Shown: positions 1-9,500, numbered from the stretch's first letter. The stretch is DNA of 64,000 bases from Pseudomonas paracarnis (GCF_904063055.1 NZ_CAJFCN010000001.1:248001-312000), one strand, 5' to 3'. Notes: generated from the sequence alone by a model not told the origin. Translations and numbers: made by a program.

Positions 1-1008
1 GGCCTGGCCTTGTTGTTCGCCTTCATTGATGAAGTGGGCAACGTTACTGACACTTACACAGTCACGGACGTGCTGAGCTACGTCGCACTGACCGCGCCGC
101 GTCGTCTCTACGACATGATGCCAATGGCCGCGCTGATTGGTTGCCTGATCGGCCTGGGTACCCTGGCCAGCAACAGCGAGCTGACCATCATGCGCGCCGC
201 CGGGGTGTCTATCGGCCGTATCGTCTGGGCGGTGATGAAGCCGATGCTGCTGCTGATGGCGTGCAGCGTGTTGATCGGTGAGTACGTCGCGCCACCGGCC
301 GAAGCCACCGCCCAGGCCAATCGCGCCCTGGCCCAAGGTTCGGGCGATGCGCAAAGCGCCAAGCATGGCCTGTGGCACCGCCAAGGTGACGAGTTCATCC
401 ACATCAATGCCGTGCAGCCGGGTGGCCTGTTGATCGGGGTGACCCGCTACACCTTCGACAAAGAACGGCACATGCTGTCGTCCAGCTTCGCCAAGCGCGC
501 GCAGTACAGTGGCGAGCAATGGCAACTGAGCGACGTCACCACCACGCACTTCCGTAACGTGGGCCAGGGCACCCAGTCGAGCACCGAAGTGGTCAACGTG
601 CCGACCGAACAGTGGGATATCGCCCTCAAGCCGGAATTGCTCAATACCGTGGTCATGGTGCCGGAAGCCCTGCCAATCTCCGGTTTGTGGAGCTATATCC
701 ACTACCTCAAGGAACAGGGTTTGAACAATGGCCGCTACTGGCTGGCGTTCTGGGTAAAAGTCTTGCAGCCGGTGGTTACCGCCGCCTTGGTGTTGATGGC
801 GATTTCCTTCATTTTCGGGCCATTACGCTCCGTGACCCTGGGCCAACGGGTATTTACCGGCGTGCTGGTGGGCTTCACCTTCCGCATCGCCCAGGATTTG
901 CTTGGGCCGTCGAGCCTGGTATTCGGCTTCTCGCCGCTGTTTGCGGTGCTGGTGCCTACGGCCATCTGTGCCGTGGCTGGGTTCTGGCTGCTGCGCCGGG
1001 CGGGTTGA
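1..1008 (+). CDS. lptG: LPS export system permease LptG (5'-truncated by window edge)
   Basis: This is the inner-membrane permease of the LptB2FG transporter, which extracts lipopolysaccharide and passes it to LptC. The reading frame is open from base 1, and by comparison with the family about 20 N-terminal residues lie outside the window. Seen: a transmembrane segment near the start, a cytoplasmic coupling region with RAAGVSIGRIVWAVMKP, a long periplasmic beta-jellyroll-like middle, and C-terminal helices (FGPLRSVTLGQRVFTGVL) ending LLRRAG, as usual for pseudomonad LptG. lptF should lie just outside to the left. Oddity: the next gene is lepA, which is not the usual neighbour. Family assignment is firm. 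Confidence 0.93.
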   Translation, partial: GLALLFAFIDEVGNVTDTYTVTDVLSYVALTAPRRLYDMMPMAALIGCLIGLGTLASNSELTIMRAAGVSIGRIVWAVMKPMLLLMACSVLIGEYVAPPAEATAQANRALAQGSGDAQSAKHGLWHRQGDEFIHINAVQPGGLLIGVTRYTFDKERHMLSSSFAKRAQYSGEQWQLSDVTTTHFRNVGQGTQSSTEVVNVPTEQWDIALKPELLNTVVMVPEALPISGLWSYIHYLKEQGLNNGRYWLAFWVKVLQPVVTAALVLMAISFIFGPLRSVTLGQRVFTGVLVGFTFRIAQDLLGPSSLVFGFSPLFAVLVPTAICAVAGFWLLRRAG

Positions 1009-1070
1009 AGCCGCGCTCGCGAACGTCTGCGAAACGCCGCGTTTATCCAGAATAAGCGCGTTATCGTTGG

Positions 1071-1100
1071 CGATTTTCGCGAGCAAGCTCGCTCCTACAG
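1071..1100. repeat. Single REP-like element
   Basis: The sequence CGATTTTCGCGAGCAAGCTC followed by GCTCCTACAG is a typical Pseudomonas REP half. It lies in the gap between lptG and lepA, where gene order looks rearranged. No well-paired inverted partner is visible. Confidence 0.7.
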
Positions 1101-1104
1101 TTTT

Positions 1105-1130
1105 AAGCCCCATTAAAGTGGGGCTTTTTT
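1105..1130 (+). terminator. Rho-independent terminator upstream of lepA
   Basis: Stem AAGCCCCA (1105-1112) pairs with TGGGGCTT (1119-1126) around a 6-base loop, followed by a T-run. It should end transcription arriving from the left, so lepA needs its own promoter. Confidence 0.85.
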
Positions 1131-1146
1131 GTATTGGTCAGCAAAG

Positions 1147-1176
1147 ATGACGTCTGGCCTGAGCATCAGGTACAAT
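1147..1176 (+). promoter_or_regulatory. Possible sigma70 promoter of lepA
   Basis: A good -10 box TACAAT lies at 1171-1176, with a weak -35 (ATGACG at 1147-1152) 18 bases upstream. It sits between the terminator at 1105-1130 and the lepA start. The -35 match is poor, so this is tentative. Confidence 0.4.
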
Positions 1177-1230
1177 TCCCGGCTATTTTTCAGCGGGCAA
1201 TCTGCCTGCAGCCTTTTTGAGTGTTGATCC

Positions 1231-3030
1231 GTGAGTGATTTGAGTCATATCCGCAATTTCTCCATCATCGCCCACATTGACCATGGCAAGTCGACGCTGG
1301 CCGATCGATTTATCCAGATGTGCGGCGGCCTTGCCGAGCGTGAAATGGAAGCCCAGGTACTGGACTCCATGGACCTCGAACGCGAGCGCGGGATCACCAT
1401 CAAGGCCCACAGCGTCACGCTGTACTACAAGGCCAAAGACGGCATCACTTACCAACTGAACTTCATTGACACCCCTGGCCACGTTGACTTCACCTACGAA
1501 GTCAGCCGTTCGCTGGCGGCCTGTGAAGGTGCGTTGCTGGTGGTCGATGCCGGCCAGGGCGTCGAGGCGCAGTCGGTTGCCAACTGCTACACCGCGATCG
1601 AGCAGGGCCTGGAAGTCATGCCCGTGCTCAACAAGATCGACCTGCCCCAGGCCGAGCCTGAGCGCGTCAAGGAAGAGATCGAGAAGATCATCGGCATCGA
1701 TGCCACCGACGCCGTCACCTGCAGCGCCAAGACCGGCCTGGGTGTCGACGAAGTGCTCGAACGCCTGGTGCACACCATTCCCGCGCCGACCGGCAACTAC
1801 GAAGATCCGCTGCAAGCGTTGATCATCGACTCCTGGTTCGACAACTACCTGGGCGTTGTGTCCCTGGTGCGCGTGCGCCATGGCCGTGTGAAGAAGGGCG
1901 ACAAGATCCTGGTCAAGTCCACCGGCAAGATCCACCTGGTGGACAGCGTCGGTGTATTCAACCCCAAGCACACCGCTACCGTTGATCTGAAAGCCGGTGA
2001 AGTAGGCTTCATTATCGCCGGCATCAAGGACATTCATGGTGCGCCAGTAGGTGACACCCTGACCTTGAGCTCCACGCCAGACGTCGACGTGCTGCCCGGC
2101 TTCAAGCGCATCCAGCCACAGGTCTACGCCGGCCTGTTCCCGGTCAGCTCCGATGACTTCGAAGATTTCCGCGAAGCCCTGCAAAAACTGACCCTCAACG
2201 ACTCGTCGTTGCAGTACACCCCGGAAAGCTCCGACGCCCTGGGCTTCGGCTTCCGTTGCGGGTTCCTGGGCATGCTGCACATGGAGATCATCCAGGAGCG
2301 CCTTGAGCGCGAATACGACCTGGACCTGATCACCACCGCGCCAACCGTTATTTTTGAGTTGCTGCTCAAAACCGGTGAAACGATTTACGTCGACAACCCC
2401 TCCAAGCTTCCGGACCTGTCGGCCATCGAAGACATGCGCGAGCCGATCGTGCGGGCCAATATCCTGGTACCGCAGGAACACTTGGGCAACGTCATTACAC
2501 TGTGTATCGAAAAGCGTGGCGTGCAGCGCGACATGCTGTTCCTCGGTACTCAGGTACAAGTGACCTACGATATGCCGATGAACGAAGTGGTCCTGGACTT
2601 CTTCGACCGTCTCAAGTCCACCAGTCGCGGCTATGCTTCGCTGGACTACCATTTCGATCGTTACCAATCGGCTAATCTGGTGAAACTGGATGTGCTGATC
2701 AACGGCGACAAGGTAGATGCCCTGGCACTGATCGTGCACAAGGACAACGCGCATTACAAAGGTCGCCAACTGACCGAGAAGATGAAAGAACTGATTCCGC
2801 GCCAGATGTTCGACGTCGCGATCCAGGCCGCCATCGGCGGGCAGATCATTGCACGGACCTCCGTCAAGGCTCTCAGAAAGAACGTACTGGCCAAATGCTA
2901 CGGCGGTGACGTAAGCCGTAAGCGCAAACTGCTTGAGAAGCAAAAGGCCGGTAAAAAACGCATGAAGCAAGTAGGCAACGTGGAAGTTCCACAAGAAGCC
3001 TTCCTTGCGGTGCTCAGGTTGGATAGTTAG
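1231..3030 (+). CDS. lepA: Elongation factor 4 (LepA), ribosome back-translocase
   Basis: EF4 is a translational GTPase that remodels stalled or mistranslocated ribosomes. The 599-residue length is the family norm. Seen: G1 AHIDHGKST near residue 15, switch [13 protein letters not shown]3 DTPGHVDF, G4 NKIDLP, then the EF-G-like domains and the LepA-specific C-terminal domain, whose tail is basic ([18 protein letters not shown]). The start is GTG at 1231 ([14 protein letters not shown]), which matches family N-termini; no strong Shine-Dalgarno is visible. lepB follows after 5 bases, so the two are co-transcribed, as is usual. In P. aeruginosa mucD lies upstream; here it does not. Confidence 0.98.
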   Translation: MSDLSHIRNFSIIAHIDHGKSTLADRFIQMCGGLAEREMEAQVLDSMDLERERGITIKAHSVTLYYKAKDGITYQLNFIDTPGHVDFTYEVSRSLAACEGALLVVDAGQGVEAQSVANCYTAIEQGLEVMPVLNKIDLPQAEPERVKEEIEKIIGIDATDAVTCSAKTGLGVDEVLERLVHTIPAPTGNYEDPLQALIIDSWFDNYLGVVSLVRVRHGRVKKGDKILVKSTGKIHLVDSVGVFNPKHTATVDLKAGEVGFIIAGIKDIHGAPVGDTLTLSSTPDVDVLPGFKRIQPQVYAGLFPVSSDDFEDFREALQKLTLNDSSLQYTPESSDALGFGFRCGFLGMLHMEIIQERLEREYDLDLITTAPTVIFELLLKTGETIYVDNPSKLPDLSAIEDMREPIVRANILVPQEHLGNVITLCIEKRGVQRDMLFLGTQVQVTYDMPMNEVVLDFFDRLKSTSRGYASLDYHFDRYQSANLVKLDVLINGDKVDALALIVHKDNAHYKGRQLTEKMKELIPRQMFDVAIQAAIGGQIIARTSVKALRKNVLAKCYGGDVSRKRKLLEKQKAGKKRMKQVGNVEVPQEAFLAVLRLDS

Positions 3031-3035
3031 GTCCT

Positions 3036-3890
3036 ATGTCACTAAATTTCCCGCTGTTGCTGGTCATTGCCGTTGCCGTCTGTGGTCTCCTGGCGTTGCT
3101 CGATCTGGTGTTCTTCGCCCCGCGTCGTCGGGCGGCCATTGCTTCCTATCAGGGCAGCGTCAGCCAGCCCGATGCGGTGGTGGTCGAGAAGCTGAACAAA
3201 GAGCCCTTGCTGGTTGAGTACGGCAAGTCGTTCTTCCCGGTGTTGTTCATCGTGCTGGTGTTGCGCTCGTTTCTGGTAGAGCCGTTCCAGATCCCTTCGG
3301 GGTCGATGAAACCGACCCTGGATGTGGGCGACTTCATCCTGGTGAACAAGTTTTCCTACGGCATTCGCCTACCGGTGATCGACAAGAAAGTCATCCCCGT
3401 GGGTGACCCGCAGCGCGGCGATGTGATGGTGTTCCGCTACCCAAGCGACCCGAACGTCAACTACATCAAACGTGTGGTCGGCCTGCCGGGCGACGTGGTG
3501 CGCTACACCAGCGACAAGCGCCTGTTCATCAACGGTGAGTCGGTGGCCGAGAAGCTGCTGGGCGCCGAGCCGAATACCCTGGGCAGCGCCGAGCTGTACC
3601 AGGAAAAACTCGGCGCGGTGGAGCACCAAATCCGCAAGGAAATGAGCCGCTACCGCGCGATGCCGGATGGCCAGTGGAAAGTGCCTGCCGGGCATTACTT
3701 CATGATGGGCGACAACCGCGATAACTCCAACGACAGCCGCTACTGGGATGACCCCAACATTCCCAAGGACCTGCTGGGCATGGTGCCCGACGAGAACATT
3801 GTCGGCAAAGCCTTCGCGGTCTGGATGAGTTGGCCGGAACCCAAGCTCAGCCACCTGCCGAACTTCTCGCGGGTCGGGCTGATCAAGTAA
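3036..3890 (+). CDS. lepB: Signal peptidase I (LepB)
   Basis: Inner-membrane serine protease that removes signal peptides from exported preproteins. At 284 residues it has the usual pseudomonad length. Seen: an N-terminal membrane segment (LLVIAVAVCGLLALL), a cytoplasmic loop, a second membrane segment near residues 67-80, the catalytic Ser motif IPSGSMKPTL with Ser90, and the catalytic Lys motif YIKRVVGLPGD with Lys145. The C-terminal box GDNRDNSNDSRYW is also present. The ATG follows the lepA stop by 5 bases. A perfect hairpin follows the stop codon. It lies between lepA and rnc as in other pseudomonads. Confidence 0.97.
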   Translation: MSLNFPLLLVIAVAVCGLLALLDLVFFAPRRRAAIASYQGSVSQPDAVVVEKLNKEPLLVEYGKSFFPVLFIVLVLRSFLVEPFQIPSGSMKPTLDVGDFILVNKFSYGIRLPVIDKKVIPVGDPQRGDVMVFRYPSDPNVNYIKRVVGLPGDVVRYTSDKRLFINGESVAEKLLGAEPNTLGSAELYQEKLGAVEHQIRKEMSRYRAMPDGQWKVPAGHYFMMGDNRDNSNDSRYWDDPNIPKDLLGMVPDENIVGKAFAVWMSWPEPKLSHLPNFSRVGLIK

Positions 3891-3897
3891 TACAAGC

Positions 3898-3917
3898 GGC
3901 GCTGTGAACACAGCGCC
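3898..3917 (+). terminator. Hairpin after lepB
   Basis: GGCGCTGTG and CACAGCGCC form a perfect 9-bp stem with a 2-base loop directly after the lepB stop. There is no long T-run, so this may be an attenuator or RNA-stability element rather than a full terminator. Confidence 0.55.
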
Positions 3918-4034
3918 GAATGCTTTTCTGGGGCTTGGACATTTTCCGATGCCCGGTACCCATCAGGATTTGAATTTGAACACTGCGTCAATCGTCGATG
4001 GCCGCCGGTGCCATCAACTAGATATGGATAAACC

Positions 4035-4724
4035 GTGACCGTTTCTCTAAGTCGTCTCGAGCGTCAGCTCGGCTACACCTTCAAGGACCAGGAATTGATG
4101 GTCCTTGCCCTCACACACCGCAGCTTTGCAGGGCGCAATAACGAGCGCCTGGAATTCCTCGGTGACGCTATCCTCAATTTCGCCGCCGGCGAGGCGCTGT
4201 TCGAGCGCTTCCCCCAAGCGCGAGAAGGCCAGCTGTCGCGCCTGCGCGCACGCCTTGTGAAAGGCGAGACCCTGGCTGTGCTGGCTCGAGGCTTTGGCCT
4301 GGGCGAGTACCTGCGGCTGGGTTCCGGTGAGTTGAAAAGCGGCGGTTTCCGTCGCGAGTCAATCCTGGCTGATGCCCTGGAAGCCTTGATCGGTGCGATC
4401 TACCTCGATGCCGGGATGGAGACGGCCAAGGAACGCGTTGTCGCCTGGCTGGCCTCGGAAATCGAAAGCCTGACGCTGGTAGACACCAACAAGGATCCCA
4501 AGACCCGCCTGCAAGAGTACCTGCAGTCCCGCGGTTGCGAACTGCCACGCTACGAAGTGGTGGATATCCAGGGCGAGCCCCATTGCCGGGTGTTCTTCGT
4601 GGAATGTGAAATCACTTTATTGAACGAAAAAAGCCGAGGTCAGGGTGTGAGCCGTCGTATTGCCGAACAGGTAGCGGCCGCTGCAGCACTGATTGCCCTG
4701 GGCGTGGAGAATGGCCATGACTGA
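4035..4724 (+). CDS. rnc: Ribonuclease III
   Basis: Double-strand-specific endoribonuclease for rRNA and mRNA processing; 229 residues, the family length. Seen: the RNase III signature [14 protein letters not shown] near residues 35-48 with the metal-binding acidic residues, a second acidic site ([16 protein letters not shown]), and a C-terminal dsRNA-binding domain beginning at about residue 155 ([14 protein letters not shown]). The start is GTG at 4035. era begins inside its last codons, so translation of the two is coupled. In P. aeruginosa a small DUF4845 gene separates lepB and rnc; here only 144 non-coding bases do. Confidence 0.97.
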   Translation: MTVSLSRLERQLGYTFKDQELMVLALTHRSFAGRNNERLEFLGDAILNFAAGEALFERFPQAREGQLSRLRARLVKGETLAVLARGFGLGEYLRLGSGELKSGGFRRESILADALEALIGAIYLDAGMETAKERVVAWLASEIESLTLVDTNKDPKTRLQEYLQSRGCELPRYEVVDIQGEPHCRVFFVECEITLLNEKSRGQGVSRRIAEQVAAAAALIALGVENGHD

Positions 4725-5619
4725 TTCAACCGCAACACGCTGTGGCTATGTTGCCATCGTCGGCCGCCCGAACGTGGGCAAGTCCACGCTGCTCAACCAC
4801 ATCCTCGGCCAGAAGCTCGCGATCACCTCGCGCAAGCCCCAGACCACCCGCCACAACATGCTGGGCATCAAGACCGAAGGCAACGTGCAAGCGGTGTATG
4901 TCGATACCCCTGGCATGCACAAAGGCGGCGAGAAAGCCCTGAACCGCTACATGAACAAGACCGCCTCGGCCGCGTTGAAAGACGTCGACGTGGTGATCTT
5001 CGTGGTTGACCGCACCAAGTGGACCGACGAAGACCAGATGGTCCTCGAGCGTGTGCAATACGTGACCGGCCCGTTGATCGTCGCGCTGAACAAGACCGAC
5101 CGTATCGAAGACAAAGCCGAGCTGATGCCGCACCTGACCTGGTTGCAGGAGCAACTGCCGAACGCCCAGATCATGCCGATCTCGGCCCAGCACGGCCACA
5201 ACCTCGAAGCCCTGGAGCGCGTGATCGCCGGTTACCTGCCAGAAAACGAGCACTTCTTCCCGGAAGACCAGATCACCGACCGCAGCAGCCGCTTCCTCGC
5301 CGCCGAACTGGTCCGCGAGAAAATCATGCGCCAGATGGGCGCCGAGCTGCCGTACCAGATCACCGTCGAAATCGAAGAGTTCAAGCAGCAGGGCAAGACC
5401 TTGCACATTCATGCGCTGATCCTCGTCGAACGTGACGGCCAGAAGAAAATCATCATTGGCGACAAGGGCGAGCGTATCAAGCGCATCGGCACCGAAGCGC
5501 GCAAGGATATGGAGTTGCTGTTCGACTCCAAGATCATGCTCAACCTGTGGGTGAAGGTGAAGGGTGGCTGGTCCGATGATGAGCGTGCGTTGCGCTCCCT
5601 GGGCTACGGCGACCTGTAA
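4717..5619 (+). CDS. era: GTPase Era, 30S ribosome assembly
   Basis: Era binds the 3' end of 16S rRNA and aids 30S maturation. Seen: G1 GRPNVGKST, switch [13 protein letters not shown]3 [10 protein letters not shown]4 NKTD, and a C-terminal KH domain ([19 protein letters not shown]). The frame is open from a TTG at 4693, and ATGs exist at 4711 and 4717. I chose 4717 ([16 protein letters not shown]) because it matches Era N-termini and gives an 8-base overlap with rnc. The length is 300 residues. A REP pair follows the gene. Confidence 0.97.
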   Translation: MTDSTATRCGYVAIVGRPNVGKSTLLNHILGQKLAITSRKPQTTRHNMLGIKTEGNVQAVYVDTPGMHKGGEKALNRYMNKTASAALKDVDVVIFVVDRTKWTDEDQMVLERVQYVTGPLIVALNKTDRIEDKAELMPHLTWLQEQLPNAQIMPISAQHGHNLEALERVIAGYLPENEHFFPEDQITDRSSRFLAAELVREKIMRQMGAELPYQITVEIEEFKQQGKTLHIHALILVERDGQKKIIIGDKGERIKRIGTEARKDMELLFDSKIMLNLWVKVKGGWSDDERALRSLGYGDL

Positions 5620-5645
5620 CGGGCCTCGAACACACTGCAAAACTT

Positions 5646-5735
5646 TGTGGGAGCGGGCTTGCCCGCGATGAGGATGTAACATTCGGCAGAGATGTTGACT
5701 GTGACGCCGCCATCGCGGGCAAGCCCGCTCCCACA
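5646..5735. repeat. Inverted REP pair between era and recO
   Basis: TGTGGGAGCGGGCTTGCCCG and its inverted copy ending CCCGCTCCCACA flank a spacer of about 40 bases. This is a REP doublet (REPIN-like) of the type common in P. fluorescens. Confidence 0.9.
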
Positions 5736-5773
5736 TTGGATCGGCGCTGTTTCACGTTCTGCGAGAGAGCCTC

Positions 5774-6460
5774 ATGTCCGCCTCCCCCCCCAGCCAACTT
5801 GCCTATGTCCTGCACAGCCGCGCCTACCGCGAAACCAGTGCGCTGGTGGACTTCCTCACGCCCCAAGGCCGCCTGCGCGCGGTATTGCGCAGCGCGCGGG
5901 GCAAGGCGGGCACCTTGGCGCGGCCGTTCGTGGCGCTGGACGTGGAGTTTCGCGGCAAGGGCGAGCTGAAAAACGTCGGCCGCCTGGAAAGCGTTGGCAC
6001 CTCTGCCTGGCTCAATGGCGATGCGTTATTCAGCGGCCTTTACCTCAATGAGCTGCTGATCCGCCTGCTGCCCGCCGAAGACCCGCACCCGGCAGTCTTT
6101 GATCACTACGCTGCCACCTTGCTGGCCCTCGCTGAAGGCCGTCCGCTGGAACCGCTGCTGCGCGCTTTCGAATGGCGTTTGCTCGACGACCTTGGCTACG
6201 GCTTCGAACTGGCCAACGACTTGCACGGAGAGCCCATCGCCGCCGATGGCATGTATCGCCTGCAAGTCGATGCGGGGCTTGAGCGCGTGTACCTGCTGCA
6301 GCCCGGCCTGTTTCAGGGCACCGAACTGCTGGCCATGAGTGAAGCCGACTGGCACGCTCCCGGTGCGCTGTCCGCCGCCAAGCGCCTGATGCGCCAGGCC
6401 CTGGCCGTGCACCTGGGCGGGCGGCCGCTGGTCAGTCGCGAGTTGTTTCGAAAGCCCTGA
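5774..6460 (+). CDS. recO: DNA repair protein RecO
   Basis: RecO acts in RecFOR-dependent loading of RecA on gapped DNA, annealing SSB-coated strands. The 228-residue protein has an N-terminal OB-fold ([18 protein letters not shown] near residues 8-25, then [11 protein letters not shown]) and an all-helical C-terminal part typical of RecO. ATG at 5774 follows GAGAG by a suitable distance. It sits between era and pdxJ, the normal pseudomonad order, separated from era by a REP pair. Confidence 0.95.
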   Translation: MSASPPSQLAYVLHSRAYRETSALVDFLTPQGRLRAVLRSARGKAGTLARPFVALDVEFRGKGELKNVGRLESVGTSAWLNGDALFSGLYLNELLIRLLPAEDPHPAVFDHYAATLLALAEGRPLEPLLRAFEWRLLDDLGYGFELANDLHGEPIAADGMYRLQVDAGLERVYLLQPGLFQGTELLAMSEADWHAPGALSAAKRLMRQALAVHLGGRPLVSRELFRKP

Positions 6461-6511
6461 CATCCCCGTGTATGCTGTGCACCGATTCTTTCCCTTTTCA
6501 GGAGCGCTTCC

Positions 6512-7255
6512 GTGACCACCAGCAATCGCATTCTTCTTGGCGTCAACATCGACCATGTCGCCACCCTGCGCCAGGCCCGGGGCACCCGTTACCCTGACCC
6601 GGTCAAGGCCGCGCTGGACGCCGAAGAGGCGGGCGCCGACGGCATCACCGTGCACCTGCGCGAAGACCGCCGTCACATCCAGGAGCGCGATGTGCTGCTG
6701 CTCAAGGACGTGCTGCAAACCCGCATGAACTTCGAAATGGGCGTCACCGAAGAAATGATGGCGTTCGCCGAGCGCATTCGCCCGGCGCATATCTGCCTGG
6801 TACCGGAAACTCGCCAGGAGCTGACCACCGAAGGCGGCCTCGACGTCGCCGGCCAGGAAGCGCGGATCAAGGCCGCGGTGGAGCGCCTGTCGCGGATCGG
6901 CAGCGAAGTCTCGCTGTTTATCGACGCCGACGAACGCCAGATCGAAGCCTCCCGCCGCGTCGGCGCCCCGGCGATCGAGCTGCACACTGGCCGTTATGCC
7001 GATGCCACCACGCCGACCGAAGTGGCAGACGAACTGCAACGCATCATCGACGGCGTGAACTGCGGGCTCAACGAAGGCTTGATCGTCAATGCCGGCCATG
7101 GCTTGCATTACCACAATGTCGAAGCCGTGGCAGCGATCAAGGGCATCAACGAACTGAACATCGGCCATGCGCTGGTCGCGCACGCGCTTTTCGTCGGTTT
7201 CAAAGGCGCCGTGGCCGAGATGAAAGCCCTGATTCTGGCCGCTGCCAAGCACTGA
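6512..7255 (+). CDS. pdxJ: Pyridoxine 5'-phosphate synthase PdxJ
   Basis: PdxJ condenses 1-deoxyxylulose 5-phosphate with 3-amino-2-oxopropyl phosphate to make pyridoxine 5'-phosphate, the closing step of de novo vitamin B6 synthesis. At 247 residues it matches the family. Seen: [18 protein letters not shown] at the N-terminus, the active-site stretch [20 protein letters not shown]-type motif [11 protein letters not shown], and [10 protein letters not shown] near the C-terminus. The start is GTG at 6512, with a strong AGGAG 7 bases upstream. PLP from this pathway is needed by the decarboxylase encoded at 21.4 kb. Confidence 0.97.
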   Translation: MTTSNRILLGVNIDHVATLRQARGTRYPDPVKAALDAEEAGADGITVHLREDRRHIQERDVLLLKDVLQTRMNFEMGVTEEMMAFAERIRPAHICLVPETRQELTTEGGLDVAGQEARIKAAVERLSRIGSEVSLFIDADERQIEASRRVGAPAIELHTGRYADATTPTEVADELQRIIDGVNCGLNEGLIVNAGHGLHYHNVEAVAAIKGINELNIGHALVAHALFVGFKGAVAEMKALILAAAKH

Positions 7256-7272
7256 TAAACAATGAAGATCAT

Positions 7273-7361
7273 TGTGGGAGCTGGCTTGCCTGCGATAGCG
7301 GAGTGTCAGTTGACGCATTCGTAGCTGGCCCACTGCAATCGCAGGCAAGCCAGCTCCCACA
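7273..7361. repeat. Inverted REP pair after pdxJ
   Basis: TGTGGGAGCTGGCTTGCCTG and its inverted copy CAGGCAAGCCAGCTCCCACA flank about 50 bases. It marks the left edge of the multicopper oxidase-tadA block. Confidence 0.9.
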
Positions 7362-7480
7362 TGATGAGTCGTCGGCGTTTTTGGCATGCGGCAATGCGAA
7401 GCCTTACTGTTTAGCCGACGCAGGTGTATCGTATCAGCCCTTTGCGGGCCCTTGGCCTGCGGCAGATACGCGAGGTTGTT

Positions 7481-8863
7481 GTGTCCCGATCCTTTTCCCG
7501 TCGACAAATCCTGGGTGGTCTTGCTGGCCTGGCCGTAGTAGGCGTCGGTGCCGGTGGTGGCTACCGCTACTGGCTGGGGAAAGTCGCTGAGTCCGAGGCA
7601 GGGCACGATTACGAGCTGATCGCCGCGCCCCTGGACGTAGAGTTGGTGCCGGGGCACAAAACCCCAGCCTGGGCGTTCGGCCCTTCGGCGCCAGGCACCG
7701 AGTTGCGGGTGCGCCAAGGCGAGTGGCTGCGGGTGCGCTTTATCAACCATCTTCCAGTCGCCACTACCATCCACTGGCACGGCATCCGCCTGCCGCTGGA
7801 AATGGACGGCGTGCCCTACGTCTCGCAATTGCCGGTGCTGCCTGGCGAATACTTCGACTATAAATTCCGCGTACCCGATGCCGGCAGCTACTGGTATCAC
7901 CCTCACGTGAGCAGCAGCGAAGAACTCGGCCGTGGCCTGGTCGGCCCGTTGATCGTGGAAGAGCGCGAACCCACCGGTTTCAAGTACGAACGCACCTTGA
8001 GCCTGAAGAACTGGCACATCGACGAAGAGGGCGCGTTTGTCGAGTTCAGCATCCCCCGTGAAGCGGCGCGTGGCGGCACGGCCGGGCGTCTGTCGACCAT
8101 CAATGGGGTGCCCCAGGCGGTCATCGACCTGCCGGCGGGGCAAATCACCCGCGTGCGCCTGCTCAACCTCGATAACACTGTGACCTATCGCCTCAATATT
8201 CCCGGGGTCGAAGCGCAGATCTACGCGTTGGACGGCAACCCCATCGAGCCGCGCCCGTTGGGCAAGGAATATTGGCTGGGCCCGGGCATGCGCATCTGCC
8301 TGGCGATCAAAGCGCCACCGGCGGGCGAAGAACTGTCGCTGCGCAACGGCCCGGTGCGCCTTGGCACCTTCCGCTCTGTCGCCAATACCGACGCGCCTAC
8401 CGCATGGCCACCGGCATTGCCGGCCAACCCGGTTGCCGAGCCAGACCTGGCCAATGCCGAGAAACTCAACTTCAATTTCGAATGGGTCGGTTCAGTGTCG
8501 GTCAATGTCGAAAACGGCAAGCCGCCGAGCCTGTGGCAGATCAACGGCCAGGCCTGGGACATCACCGACAAGACCTGTGCCGACCGCCCGATTGCCAAGC
8601 TGGAGAAGGGCAAGAGCTACATTTTCGAATTGAAGAACATGACCCAATACCAGCACCCGATCCACCTGCACGGGATGAGCTTCAAGGTGCTTGCGTCCAA
8701 CCGCCACAAGGTGATCCCGTATTTCACCGACACCTACCTGCTGGGCAAGAACGAACGCGCCCGCGTGGCCTTGGTGGCGGATAACCCAGGGGTGTGGATG
8801 TTCCATTGCCATGTGATCGACCATATGGAAACCGGCCTGATGGCCGCCATCGAGGTGGCGTGA
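7481..8863 (+). CDS. Tat-exported multicopper oxidase
   Basis: Three-cupredoxin-domain oxidase; the substrate is unknown (cuprous ions or phenolics are usual). Start chosen at GTG 7481, with GAGG just upstream, because it places a twin-arginine signal SFSRRQILGGLAGLAVVG at the N-terminus and gives 460 residues. All four copper motifs are present: HWHG, WYHPH, HPIHLHG and HCHVIDHMETGLM. The type-1 ligands are Cys443 and His448. The axial position (Cys+10) is Leu453, where CueO has Met, as in high-potential laccases. The stop overlaps the tadA start (TGATG). Homologues beside tadA are known in P. aeruginosa near guaA. Confidence 0.9.
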   Translation: MSRSFSRRQILGGLAGLAVVGVGAGGGYRYWLGKVAESEAGHDYELIAAPLDVELVPGHKTPAWAFGPSAPGTELRVRQGEWLRVRFINHLPVATTIHWHGIRLPLEMDGVPYVSQLPVLPGEYFDYKFRVPDAGSYWYHPHVSSSEELGRGLVGPLIVEEREPTGFKYERTLSLKNWHIDEEGAFVEFSIPREAARGGTAGRLSTINGVPQAVIDLPAGQITRVRLLNLDNTVTYRLNIPGVEAQIYALDGNPIEPRPLGKEYWLGPGMRICLAIKAPPAGEELSLRNGPVRLGTFRSVANTDAPTAWPPALPANPVAEPDLANAEKLNFNFEWVGSVSVNVENGKPPSLWQINGQAWDITDKTCADRPIAKLEKGKSYIFELKNMTQYQHPIHLHGMSFKVLASNRHKVIPYFTDTYLLGKNERARVALVADNPGVWMFHCHVIDHMETGLMAAIEVA

Positions 8864-9360
8864 TGCGCCAGATTCGCCCCGCCGCGATTATCGACCGCAG
8901 CCGCGACCAGGACTTTATGCGCGAAGCCCTGGCGCTCGCCGCCCAAGGTGCTGCATTGGGCGAAGTGCCGGTGGGTGCGGTGCTGGTGCAGGGCGGTGAA
9001 ATCATCGGCCGCGGCTTCAACTGCCCCATCAGTGGCAACGACCCCAGCGCCCATGCCGAAATGGTCGCGATCCGCGCCGCTGCTCAGGCGATCAGCAACT
9101 ATCGGCTGGTGGGCAGCACGCTGTACGTGACGCTGGAACCGTGCAGCATGTGTGCCGGGCTGATCGTGCATTCGCGGGTGGCGCGGGTGGTGTATGGCGC
9201 GTTGGAGCCGAAGGCGGGCATCGTGCAAAGCCAGGGGCAGTTTTTTACCCAGGGTTTTCTTAACCATCGGGTGTTGTTTGAGGGCGGGGTATTGGCCGAG
9301 GAGTGTGGGGCTGTCCTGAGCGAGTTCTTCAAGGCTCGCCGGGCCAAGCCACCACTCTAA
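8863..9360 (+). CDS. tadA: tRNA adenosine(34) deaminase TadA
   Basis: Converts A34 to inosine in the anticodon of tRNA-Arg(ACG). I chose ATG 8863, which overlaps the oxidase stop by one base; the frame runs open further upstream but only inside the oxidase gene. The 165-residue length fits. Zinc and catalytic motifs are intact: AHAEM (His64, Glu66) and PCSMC (Cys94, Cys97). Gly-rich VPVGAVLV precedes them as in all TadA. It is translationally coupled to the oxidase gene and followed by a REP pair. Confidence 0.95.
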   Translation: MRQIRPAAIIDRSRDQDFMREALALAAQGAALGEVPVGAVLVQGGEIIGRGFNCPISGNDPSAHAEMVAIRAAAQAISNYRLVGSTLYVTLEPCSMCAGLIVHSRVARVVYGALEPKAGIVQSQGQFFTQGFLNHRVLFEGGVLAEECGAVLSEFFKARRAKPPL

Positions 9361-9378
9361 AGAACACTGAAATATCAA

Positions 9379-9466
9379 TGTGGGAGCTGGCTTGCCTGCG
9401 ATAGCCATCTGTCAGTCAGCCCAATATTGACTGACCCACTGCTATCGCAGGCAAGCCAGCTCCCAC
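9379..9466. repeat. Inverted REP pair after tadA
   Basis: TGTGGGAGCTGGCTTGCCTG and an inverted copy ending AGCTCCCACC flank the sequence ATAGCCATCTGTCAGTCAGC. It lies between the convergent tadA and cmoB genes and marks the right edge of the oxidase-tadA block. Confidence 0.9.
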
Positions 9467-9500
9467 CGTTGATCTCCATTTTTTCAGGACGAGCGTTGTG

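Noticed and set aside
6026..8143. 705-residue minus-strand frame across recO, pdxJ and the oxidase gene
   Set aside because: It spans three real genes and a REP pair on the other strand and has no coherent domain.
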